Assembly: GCA_963169055.1 (NCBI GenBank)
Contig: CAUJFU010000030.1
Coordinates: 1 to 15,154 of the forward strand
Direction: 5' to 3'
Length of the DNA: 15,154 bases
From: Myxococcota bacterium
GTDB lineage: Bacteria; Myxococcota_C; UBA6777
This document shows positions 1-6,727 of this stretch, one piece after another; positions within the stretch are counted from its first letter, which is position 1; every line of letters begins with the position of its first letter. The notes under the pieces were generated by a model that did no database searches, had not been told where the DNA came from, and worked only from the letters and a program-made list of their open reading frames with translations. A program made the position numbers and the translations under genes.

Positions 1-162
1 AAAATCCCCGTGAATGGGGCAAGGGCGTATGCCATACGCCCCGACCTTTGATCACACCCTACACGGAGGTCGTATCCTCCGTCTTTTTCTGTATGTTTGC
101 GTGTGCTTTGTCTTCGATTCTTTCGTTCCATCCGTCTTCGATGCAAGGCCATGTTTGCGTAG

Positions 163-182
163 GGGCGGTTCGCGAACCGCCC
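163..182. repeat. 20-bp perfect palindrome, left copy
   Basis: The sequence GGGCGGTTCGCGAACCGCCC is a perfect palindrome. An identical copy lies at 12653-12672, and both are preceded by the same short context (GTAG). In the right copy it lies inside a MITE-like element, so this copy probably marks a degraded or rearranged relative. Confidence 0.8.
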
Positions 183-308
183 GTGTATCGGGACATCGAG
201 CAGCGAACGGACCTGGGGGCCGACAAAAGAAAGAGCGATCATTCTCGACTCTACGGTGTTTCCGCCTTAACAAGGCGCGTATGGGGTGACACCCCACAAA
301 AATGTTCG

Positions 309-322
309 AACTGCGTAAATCC
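309..322 (+). repeat. fragment matching one end of the MITE-like element
   Basis: The bases AACTGCGTAAATCC are identical to 12702-12715, the right terminal repeat of the element at 12602-12717. As there, the fragment lies a few bases from the stop codon of a minus-strand gene (here the stop at 328-330). I find no matching left terminal repeat between 1 and 309, so this copy is partial or has diverged. Confidence 0.6.
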
Positions 323-327
323 GATTA

Positions 328-855
328 TTAATTCAATAATTCGCCGCCGCTGTGGGTGTGTTGATCGTGTTCTTGTTCCGTTGGTGCGCCTGTGAACCAG
401 AGGGGCTGCTCGGGTCCGAGTTTTTTGAGGATATCGAGTTGCTCGAAGCGATACCCTGTTTCTGCAAAGAACAGGTTGTTGTGGTCTTTGCTGCGCTGGG
501 CGATGAAAAGGATGGGATCGCCTTTGCGGTTGTAGCCGAGCTGAACCAGTGCATTTTTCGGAAATTGGCCATCAGGTGTCGAGAGTTCTTCGCGCAGAAA
601 ATAAAACCCTTGATCGAGAAGGGGCTGGAGGGCGGCGATAAATGCGTCGTCATCTTCGATGCCGGGGCCTTGTTCGTGAAAGCTCCAGACGTTGTGCGTA
701 TTTTCGCGGGGTAGCTGCAACATCGGGATATCTCGGTTGGAATGGTTGTGAAACATGACCAAACTTCCCGCAGGGATATCGGTCTCTTGGCCTTTTAGAG
801 CGCGGCCTGTTCGATAAAGCCCGCAGGACGGGAGTGTTGTCTTTCCTTTGCTCAT
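328..855 (-). CDS. hypothetical protein of unknown family (175 aa)
   Basis: I do not recognise this family. I placed the start at the ATG at 855 because AAGGA lies about 8 bases upstream; the open frame continues to 1023 but overlaps the end of the upstream gene and reads as low-complexity sequence. The product is a soluble-looking 175-residue protein without signal peptide or membrane segment. Visible pieces are a strand-rich N-terminal half (LVMFHNHSNRDIPMLQLP, residues 32-49), an acidic helix near 66-82, the strand segments NALVQLGYN and DPILFIAQR, and a His-rich tail (HDQHTHSG, 163-170). The frequent aromatic residues and alternating strands suggest a compact single-domain beta protein. 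It lies 145 bp downstream of the large lipoprotein gene on the same strand. The stop codon abuts repeat fragments at 309-322. Confidence 0.7.
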   Translation of the reverse strand: MSKGKTTLPSCGLYRTGRALKGQETDIPAGSLVMFHNHSNRDIPMLQLPRENTHNVWSFHEQGPGIEDDDAFIAALQPLLDQGFYFLREELSTPDGQFPKNALVQLGYNRKGDPILFIAQRSKDHNNLFFAETGYRFEQLDILKKLGPEQPLWFTGAPTEQEHDQHTHSGGELLN

Positions 856-1000
856 CGGTTTTTCCTTGTGGAGGGGGTGGTGTTGTGCGAGATGCTTTTG
901 TGGGTCGGCCTCTGCGTCGTTTGGTTGTGACCTTGGGTGGGGCTTGTGGCGTGGAATGTCAAGGAAATAGCAGCGTTCGGGTGTGTCGTTGGTGCGTTTA

Positions 1001-3826
1001 TCAAGGAGACGGGATTTTTTCAAAGGCGTTGAGAGCGATCACCAATTCAAAGTCGCGGGGAGGGGCTTTGGGATCGAAGCCGAGCAGATCGGCCATCAGG
1101 ATAATCAGCCCGTCGCGTTCGATGCCAGCGACCTGTGTGGCGATGGCGATCAATTCTTCGAGGACGATACGGCAGCGCATCTCTCCGTTGGAGATGGCGG
1201 TGAGTCGGTTGTTTGCGTCGCGTTCGAGGGTAAAAGAGAGTTGGAGATCTTGGAGTCCGAGCGCGCCGAGTTCGTTGTCGGCTTTGTCGAAGATCAAGAG
1301 GCGGTAGAGGCGTTTTTGCACGGAATAGGTGGGTTTTCCGTTGGTGAGCTCGATCTTGCCATCGTCGAGGGAGTCGGTGGTGTCGGGATCAGGGAGGCCG
1401 TTGTTGTTATGGTCAGTGCCGATGCGCCACGCAGGAGCGGTCTTTCCGTCGGGGACGTCTTCTTTGGGGAGGGCGAACATCAGGGTGGGGATAAAAGATC
1501 CGACGATGGTTTTGATGGCGGGATTTTCGGGTTTTTTGAGAGCAAGGTCTTTTTGGTTGACGCGCCAAACGACGGGGGGTTGAGGGTCGAGCCAGCCATC
1601 TTTGATCTCGCCCGAAGATTTTTTGAGGAGCTTTTCCGCTTGTTCGTCGCGGCGTGTCCAGAAAAATCCAGTCGAGGTTTCCCAGAGGTATCCGAAGGGG
1701 TAGGAGGTGAGGCTTTTGCGTTGGGTGATCAAGATCTCGGGCGGGTAGCGGTAGATATCTTTTTCGATGGTTTGGACGAGAGCGATGGCTTTTTGAGAGA
1801 GTGCCTTGGCTTGATCGATTAGGCTACGTGCTTTCTCACGCTCGGATTTTCGGGTGTTTTCGTCTGAGGCAGCGCCTTTTCCTCCGTCTGTGCGGCCAAG
1901 GCGACAAGAGCGCACTGCATCATAAAGCAGACGAGTATGTTGGACACGCCAAACGAACAATTGCAAAGTGGCGCGGAGTTCTTGTGAGAGCTTTTGTGCG
2001 ATGGGATGGGATATTTGAGCGTCAGGTAGTTTGGCAAACAGCGCATTGTAGGCGGTTTCCATCTCGGTGAGTCGTTTCCATTGTCCGCCTTCCCATGCTT
2101 TGTAATCGGCTTCGGAGAGATCGTAGATCTCGCGGAAGGGGCGTTTGGGACTGCGCGCTAAGATCCCCGCAGATTGGCCGATCTCGTCTTGAGGGAGTTC
2201 GCCTGCGATGTAAAAGATCATCTCGGGCATCGGGCCGTAGAGGTCGTCAACTTGGCGTTTTGTCCAATCTTTGATCACTTGAGCGATCTTGGGGGCGTTG
2301 TCTGAGCCGAAGTATCGGGAGAAATCATCGAGGTAAGCATCCCATGTAGTGTTGCGATCCCACGTCACGCGGGTGAGATAATGATCGTACATCCAATAAC
2401 CCCACTCCATGCCCGTTGTGAATGTGACGTGTCCGTCGATATCTTTTCCTGCGAGCACTTCGAGGATATCGAGCGCACGCGAATAACCCGTAATTGGCAG
2501 CGCAAGCGGGAGGTTGTTGTCAAACCCGAGCCACCAAGCGGTTTCGGGGAAATACACGACAGGGCGCTTTCCGTAGACGCGATCGAAAAAATCTTTTTGG
2601 TGGTTGAAGTGGTTGTTTCCATAGACAGGTGCGGGATGTTTGAGATCGTAGAACATGGTGGTGTGCAGGTAAGCGCCCATCTCTGGGACCGAGCGTTCAG
2701 GAAGATGGAAGTAATAGCTTTTGTTGTCGTCGGCCTTGAGTTTTCCTTCGGTGTGGATCCAAGCGTACACACGGAGCTTTTTGGCTGCAAGGTGTTTGGC
2801 GGCGGTATCAAGCCAGTGGAGGGCGACTTGATCGCGGACTTTGGTGAATTCACTGGTTCCGAATTGGAGGACGAACAGAGAAAAGCCACCTTGGGCGAGT
2901 TCATCGAGTCCTGTGGTGATCGTTTTGGCTTGATCTTCTTTGGATTGGGTGAGGTCATTGAGGAGCTTGAAGTTGTTTTGCTGTTGGTCGGCAAAGCTGA
3001 GTGTGATCGCAAGCATCACGCCGTAGCTTTGGGCGATATCGGCGATCTTTTTGATATAAGGGAGCCAACGTGAACGGTCGATGGTTTTGAGCATGTGAAA
3101 GCCGAGGACGTTTTGGCGGTTGGCTGCGAGCCATTGGAGATATTCGCGCACGCGGGGGAGGTGGGCTTCGTTGGGTTCAAGCAGATAAACCGACAGGGGG
3201 ATAGGGTGTTGGGTGTGGTGATGGAACCCGCGCAAGGCGTATCCCGGCTTTTCGGTGAGGGCTTCGCCGATCTTGAGAGTGATATCGGTGCGTTTGGGGA
3301 TGTAGGTTTGCCCGGGATGAGGGAAACGAACGCCGAGATTGCGCAAAAAGGCGTAGGCTCCGTATTGTACGCCACCGACGCTTGGTGAAGCGATTTGCAA
3401 GATGCGTTGGTTTCCGATGTGTCGCCCGCGTTGGGTGTAAGATTCGGGGCCAAGCGCAGCGATATCTTCTTTGCGTAGAGGTTCTTGTTTAAGCAAAGAT
3501 TGTCCGAGCAATAGGAGTTTTTTTTCAGAAAAGGTGCTGGCGTCGGTGTCGGGGGCGATGGCTTGGGGTTCAGGGAAAGAGACGCCTGTCATCTCGGTGA
3601 GAGCCTTGCTTAGAAAACGGGCGGCTTCTTGGATGCCTTCGCCTGCGTTGTTGGCGTAGAGGATGCGGAGGTCAGCTTTCCCATCTTGGAGGATCGGCAC
3701 ATCTTCGATCGTCTCGCTGCATCCGACAAAAGAGGCACATAGAAAGCACGAAACCATCCAACAAACGATCCAACGAGAGATCCATAAAGTCCTGTAAGTG
3801 GTGGCCGAGGTTTGGGGGTGAGGCAT
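1001..3826 (-). CDS. predicted lipoprotein, GH67-like / DUF4838-like (941 aa)
   Basis: This is a large predicted surface or periplasmic lipoprotein. The N-terminus carries a hydrophobic stretch (WIVCWMVSCFLCASFVGC, ending at Cys36), a plausible type II signal with lipobox FVGC. Residues around 45-190 resemble the N-terminal domain of glycoside hydrolase family 67-type proteins, with the typical sequence GVQYGAYAFLRNLGVRFPHP. Next comes EKPGYALRGFHHHTQHP and a long region consistent with a TIM-barrel, as in DUF4838 proteins. A calcium-loop-like stretch DHNNNGLPDPD lies in the C-terminal third. The family suggests binding or cleavage of a polysaccharide, but I cannot point to catalytic acids. 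The start at 3826 (MPHPQ) lies inside a 33-bp repeat, with GGAG about 10 bases upstream; the only later ATG before the lipobox would leave no basic N-region. Upstream codons (KQTKQTKQT) come from a tandem repeat and are unlikely to be translated. Confidence 0.8.
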   Translation of the reverse strand: MPHPQTSATTYRTLWISRWIVCWMVSCFLCASFVGCSETIEDVPILQDGKADLRILYANNAGEGIQEAARFLSKALTEMTGVSFPEPQAIAPDTDASTFSEKKLLLLGQSLLKQEPLRKEDIAALGPESYTQRGRHIGNQRILQIASPSVGGVQYGAYAFLRNLGVRFPHPGQTYIPKRTDITLKIGEALTEKPGYALRGFHHHTQHPIPLSVYLLEPNEAHLPRVREYLQWLAANRQNVLGFHMLKTIDRSRWLPYIKKIADIAQSYGVMLAITLSFADQQQNNFKLLNDLTQSKEDQAKTITTGLDELAQGGFSLFVLQFGTSEFTKVRDQVALHWLDTAAKHLAAKKLRVYAWIHTEGKLKADDNKSYYFHLPERSVPEMGAYLHTTMFYDLKHPAPVYGNNHFNHQKDFFDRVYGKRPVVYFPETAWWLGFDNNLPLALPITGYSRALDILEVLAGKDIDGHVTFTTGMEWGYWMYDHYLTRVTWDRNTTWDAYLDDFSRYFGSDNAPKIAQVIKDWTKRQVDDLYGPMPEMIFYIAGELPQDEIGQSAGILARSPKRPFREIYDLSEADYKAWEGGQWKRLTEMETAYNALFAKLPDAQISHPIAQKLSQELRATLQLFVWRVQHTRLLYDAVRSCRLGRTDGGKGAASDENTRKSEREKARSLIDQAKALSQKAIALVQTIEKDIYRYPPEILITQRKSLTSYPFGYLWETSTGFFWTRRDEQAEKLLKKSSGEIKDGWLDPQPPVVWRVNQKDLALKKPENPAIKTIVGSFIPTLMFALPKEDVPDGKTAPAWRIGTDHNNNGLPDPDTTDSLDDGKIELTNGKPTYSVQKRLYRLLIFDKADNELGALGLQDLQLSFTLERDANNRLTAISNGEMRCRIVLEELIAIATQVAGIERDGLIILMADLLGFDPKAPPRDFELVIALNAFEKIPSP

Positions 3827-3844
3827 GGGCTTGCGGCTCCGTGT
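3812..3844 (-). repeat. 33-bp dispersed repeat, copy 1, containing a start codon
   Basis: These 33 bases are identical to 5084-5116 and in the same orientation. After them both copies continue with a similar TTGGTGGG/TTGGTAGGG, separated by a 2-base length difference. On the minus strand the repeat contains GGAG, ten bases, then ATGCCTCACCCCCAA, which encodes the MPHPQ start of the lipoprotein gene. Confidence 0.85.
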
Positions 3845-3868
3845 TGGTGGGATGAGGGTGATGTTGTT

Positions 3869-3900
3869 GGTTTGTTTGGTTTGTTTGGTTTGTTTGGTTT
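3869..3900. repeat. 9-bp tandem repeat (GGTTTGTTT), about 3.5 copies
   Basis: Three perfect units of GGTTTGTTT start at 3869, 3878 and 3887, followed by a partial unit. The array sits in the spacer between the lipoprotein gene and the PD-(D/E)XK gene. A close variant of the unit (CGGTTGTTT) repeats inside the coding sequence near 6424-6446. Confidence 0.85.
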
Positions 3901-3947
3901 GGGGCTTTGCCCCACGCCCCACAAGGGGTCGCGGCCCCCTTGACCCC
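3901..3947. repeat. GC-rich intergenic hairpin sequence
   Basis: The block is made of GGGGC/GCCCC and related inverted pieces. The clearest stem is CAAGGGG (3922-3928) with CCCCTTG (3936-3942) around a 7-base loop. Because it lies downstream of the minus-strand gene starting at 5098 only after its stop at 4031, and no T-tract follows, I do not call it a terminator. It looks like a dispersed intergenic repeat, which needs a genome search to confirm. Confidence 0.45.
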
Positions 3948-4030
3948 GTATTGGCGAAGAGATCACAGGTTTTTCAAACCAGCCACTCCGTCGCTTGAAA
4001 TGGCGCGAACACGGGGGTTTCGCCAATGGC

Positions 4031-5098
4031 CTAACTCTTGGGAGTATACAAAAGGCGTTGTTGTTTTCGGCTATAGCGTGTCGCGAGGGAGGCAAGGAAT
4101 CCATCGATCAGTTTGAAGCAGCTTTCGTTGAAGCCGTCTGTTGGGATGGAAAGGCGCTGTTGGGCGAAAAAGTCTCCGAGATCTTGCCATGTGGTGAGAC
4201 AAAGCTCCATGTCTTCCAAGAGGGCCTTGCAGCGGGGGTGATAGTTTGCGGCGTCTTCTTTGGAGAGTCCGCGTTTGGGGTAGAGTTTTTGATCGAGTTG
4301 GGAAAGGGCGGTCTTTCGGAGTGTTTGGGCGTGTTGGTGGTGGGGATCGTCTTGGTTGCCGAGGATCAGGAGTTTGAGTGCAGAGTGGGGGAGGATATGT
4401 TGTCGAGCTTCGAGCGCGGCAGTCATCATGGCGTATTTGAAGATTTGCTGTTCGCCGACTTCGGCATCGATCTTGAGTTCGAGAGCGACAAGGGTTTGGT
4501 GTTCGGGGTTGTAGGCGAGGGTGTCGATCTGCATGAATTGGATATCGGTGGAGTATTCGAAGTCGTTGGAGTTTCCAAAAACGGCCCATGATCCGCCTTG
4601 TGGGAAGGTGAAAAAGCGCGATAGATAGGCGTGGATCAACGTGGTGGGGAGAAGCGAAAAGAAGATATCGAATTCTTTGTTGAGGAGATCTTCGGAGAAG
4701 TAGCGGAGTCTGCGCGTGGCTTCGAAGGGATGGAGGTAATGGTTGCTTGCGGGGGCGGCGTAGGATTCGTTGGGGACGGATTGTTCGAGTTCTTTTTGAT
4801 AGATAGCGTCGAAAGCATCGAGGGCACGCTTGGTTTGGGAAGCGTCTGCGCCAAGTGTTTCGCAAGCGGCGGAGATGGCTTGTTTGGCCATCGTGGTTTT
4901 GGTTTTGCCGAGGATGCTTTCGGTTTGCCAAGCGAGCCACTTGATCAGGCCGATTAAGCCCATCCCCCAAGGATGAGGGCGCGTGAGGTCGTGGATCTGC
5001 GTAAGTCCGGGGTGTTTGGGAGAGACGTCGGGAATGATCGTACGGAAGGGGTTTTGAGAGGCTTTGTGGTTTGCTGTGGGGGGTTGGGGGTGAGGCAT
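4031..5098 (-). CDS. PD-(D/E)XK nuclease-like protein (355 aa)
   Basis: The central part carries the signature of the PD-(D/E)XK nuclease fold: an aspartate in IDTLAYN (Asp192), then, 15 residues on, the strand LVALELK with Glu207 and Lys209, followed by a helix with Gln217/Gln218 and Tyr222 (GEQQIFKYA). The hydrophobic strand before E-x-K and the Q-containing helix after it are typical. Such domains cut DNA or RNA, or in degenerate cases only bind it. The preceding region (about 115-190) is rich in aromatic residues; a further Cys pair (C290, C300) is visible. The start is uncertain. ATG 5098 (MPHPQ) lies in a 33-bp repeat and has GGAG ten bases upstream; ATG 4963 (MGLIG) and ATG 4891 (MAKQA) would remove a proline-rich, low-complexity N-terminus but have no good ribosome binding site. 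The gene follows the SWIM-finger gene by 146 bp on the same strand, which suggests a functional pair. No specific family is assigned. Confidence 0.7.
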   Translation of the reverse strand: MPHPQPPTANHKASQNPFRTIIPDVSPKHPGLTQIHDLTRPHPWGMGLIGLIKWLAWQTESILGKTKTTMAKQAISAACETLGADASQTKRALDAFDAIYQKELEQSVPNESYAAPASNHYLHPFEATRRLRYFSEDLLNKEFDIFFSLLPTTLIHAYLSRFFTFPQGGSWAVFGNSNDFEYSTDIQFMQIDTLAYNPEHQTLVALELKIDAEVGEQQIFKYAMMTAALEARQHILPHSALKLLILGNQDDPHHQHAQTLRKTALSQLDQKLYPKRGLSKEDAANYHPRCKALLEDMELCLTTWQDLGDFFAQQRLSIPTDGFNESCFKLIDGFLASLATRYSRKQQRLLYTPKS

Positions 5099-5116
5099 GG
5101 GCTTGCGGCTCCGTGT
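5084..5116 (-). repeat. 33-bp dispersed repeat, copy 2, containing a start codon
   Basis: Identical to 3812-3844. On the minus strand it gives GGAG, ten bases and then the MPHPQ start codon of the PD-(D/E)XK gene. It fills part of the 146-bp spacer after the SWIM-finger gene. Confidence 0.85.
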
Positions 5117-5244
5117 GTTGGTAGGGCAAAAGCGTAGGCTGGCACAGCGTTGGGGGGCGGTCAAGCGGCGGAGTGTTGTTTTTGGACATCGGCCTGTATC
5201 GGGTGTTTTAGGCGGTGTGGGGAGCGGAGAGATATGGGAAGAGA

Positions 5245-6525
5245 TCAAGCGGCTTGTGCGTTTGGGTGGGGCAGTTGTTGATAGAAGCGGGGATAGAAGA
5301 AACGGTCGCAAGTCATGGCGTGTTGCCAGACTTCGCGAGGGATATCGACGGCTTCCCAAGGGCATTGTCGCAGGCGGTGAGGGAATTGGCGAGCGGCGTA
5401 TTCGCGCCAACAAACACCAGCAAGCATCCCAGACCAACGCAAATCGACGCCTTTGGGCGTGGGTTGGCGGGGGGCGATGGCATCCCAATGTTTGAGCAGT
5501 CGGCGCTGTCCGCTGATCTCGTGGCAATCGTAGAGATAGGCGGGTGTTGCGGGGATTACGAGGTATTCATCGTTGGGAAGGGCTTGTTGGAGGGCGCGTG
5601 AGTCGAGTTGATCGGCGGTTTGATCCCATGCGTCGGTCAGAAGCTCGATCAGGACTTTGGGTCCGTAAAAAGGGTTGGTGTCCCAAAGGGACTCTTCGAC
5701 AAAGAGTCGAGCGGTGGGGCTTTTGGAGTAGGCGCGTTCTTTCATCGCGTCGATTTGCCACGTGACACCGAAACGATCACGTCGCCGCATTGCACGCCAA
5801 AAGATCCGCCACAAATCACCGCGATTTTGGGCGAGATCGACAGCTTGTTGGACTTGTTCGGCGTGAGAAAAGATCGGCTCGTTTTCGGTGGCAACGAAGG
5901 CTTCGACATATTCGGCAAAGAGACCTTCGCGGAGGGAGACTTGCCATTTTTTGGGGGCAGCGATGCCTTTTTGAACACAATCTTCCCAGTCAAGACCTGC
6001 GAGGCTTTTCCATTGATGCAAAAGGCCGATGGCTCGGGACTCTTCGAGAAGGACGCGCTTGAGGTAGGATTTGGGCCACGAGCGTCCGTGAAAATGGGCT
6101 GCAAGTCGAGCCCATCGGAAGGCGGCTTGGAGATCGCCACGACGGAGTTCTTTGTGGAAGCCGCTTTTGGCGAGATAACGGAGTCCAGAGCGACCATCTT
6201 CCCAGACCGCAAGGGCTCGTTTGAGGTGCCAACAAGGATCGGAGAGGGAGGCTCCGCAAGAGCAGCCGTGAAGGGGGTGAGCCAAGGCGCGAGGGCCGTG
6301 GGGGTGGATCTCGACGGCGAGGATCGGGTGTGTTTCGTGGGTGTCTTGGGCCCATCTGGATGCGGAGGATGCGGAGATATCTCCGAAGGTTTCAGAGAAG
6401 GTGTTGTTGGTTTCGGCGGAGGTTTCGGTTGTTTCGGTTGTTTCGGTGGAATGGGGTGGGATGGAGTGTTTGGGTAGGGGAGCAAGGGTAGGGAAAAAGG
6501 AGAGTTGTTTGGGTGAAGAGAGCAT
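5245..6525 (-). CDS. SWIM zinc-finger protein with RarA/MgsA C-terminal-like region (426 aa)
   Basis: Three elements can be read. At the extreme N-terminus, KQLSFF (residues 6-11) resembles the QL(S/D)LF peptide that binds the DNA polymerase sliding clamp. A Thr/Glu-rich linker with 9-bp repeats follows (about 28-40). Residues 88-100 form a SWIM-type zinc site: Cys88, Cys90, seven residues, Cys98, Trp, His100. Residues 121-167 resemble the lid region that follows the ATPase of RarA/MgsA (KELRRGD, AAFRWARLAAHF, then LKRVLLEESRAIGL), where the family has RGSD, AA.yW.arm and RRL...SEDIGL. No Walker A or B motif is present, so this is not RarA itself. A long helical C-terminus with conserved-looking Trp and Cys residues is unassigned. 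The start at 6525 is well supported by AGGAG six bases upstream. Role in replication-fork or repair processes is inference from these motifs. Confidence 0.75.
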   Translation of the reverse strand: MLSSPKQLSFFPTLAPLPKHSIPPHSTETTETTETSAETNNTFSETFGDISASSASRWAQDTHETHPILAVEIHPHGPRALAHPLHGCSCGASLSDPCWHLKRALAVWEDGRSGLRYLAKSGFHKELRRGDLQAAFRWARLAAHFHGRSWPKSYLKRVLLEESRAIGLLHQWKSLAGLDWEDCVQKGIAAPKKWQVSLREGLFAEYVEAFVATENEPIFSHAEQVQQAVDLAQNRGDLWRIFWRAMRRRDRFGVTWQIDAMKERAYSKSPTARLFVEESLWDTNPFYGPKVLIELLTDAWDQTADQLDSRALQQALPNDEYLVIPATPAYLYDCHEISGQRRLLKHWDAIAPRQPTPKGVDLRWSGMLAGVCWREYAARQFPHRLRQCPWEAVDIPREVWQHAMTCDRFFYPRFYQQLPHPNAQAA

Positions 6526-6565
6526 GGTTCGCTCCTGTGTTGGGTGAGCGTTATGGGGAGGGGGT

Positions 6566-6595
6566 TTGTCTTTGTGATATGGAGCGTTGTATACA
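6566..6595 (+). promoter_or_regulatory. candidate promoter for the Kelch lipoprotein gene
   Basis: TTGTCT (6566-6571) and TATACA (6590-6595) are separated by 18 bases in the spacer between two divergent genes. This fits a sigma-70-type promoter moderately well and would give a leader of about 125 bases. Sigma factor preferences of this organism are unknown, so this is only a candidate. Confidence 0.25.
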
Positions 6596-6727
6596 TGGAG
6601 AAAGAGACGAAAACCCGCCGCAGTGTTAGGGAGGAGCATAGTCGGGGCGGGTGTCGCAATTTGTCAGTGAAGTGAGCGGAAGGCGTTGGGGAAGTTGTGG
6701 TTGTTGGGATGGAGAGGATGGATGGTG

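Larger units (their letters stand above)
1..327. other. gene-free region of palindromes and repeat fragments
   Basis: I see no convincing gene here; the open frames lack ribosome binding sites and recognisable protein sequence. Four short perfect or near-perfect hairpins are visible: GGGCGTATG/CATACGCCC at 23-41, GGGCGGTTCG/CGAACCGCCC at 163-182, CGCCTT/AAGGCG at 263-277 and TGGGGTG/CACCCCA at 282-296. The stretch at 309-322 matches the right end of the MITE-like element at 12602-12717. None of the hairpins has the following T-tract of a classical intrinsic terminator, although they could still act on the 3' end of the minus-strand gene ending at 328. Confidence 0.6.

Noticed and set aside
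856-1023. Upstream extension of the leftmost gene to 1023 (231 aa)
   Set aside because: The extra 56 codons overlap the end of the lipoprotein gene, are low complexity, and the internal ATG at 855 has a good ribosome binding site.
5099-5527. Upstream extension of the PD-(D/E)XK frame to 5527 (498 aa)
   Set aside because: The extension overlaps the end of the SWIM-finger gene by nearly 290 bases and reads as Arg/Pro/Ser-rich shadow sequence through a dispersed repeat.
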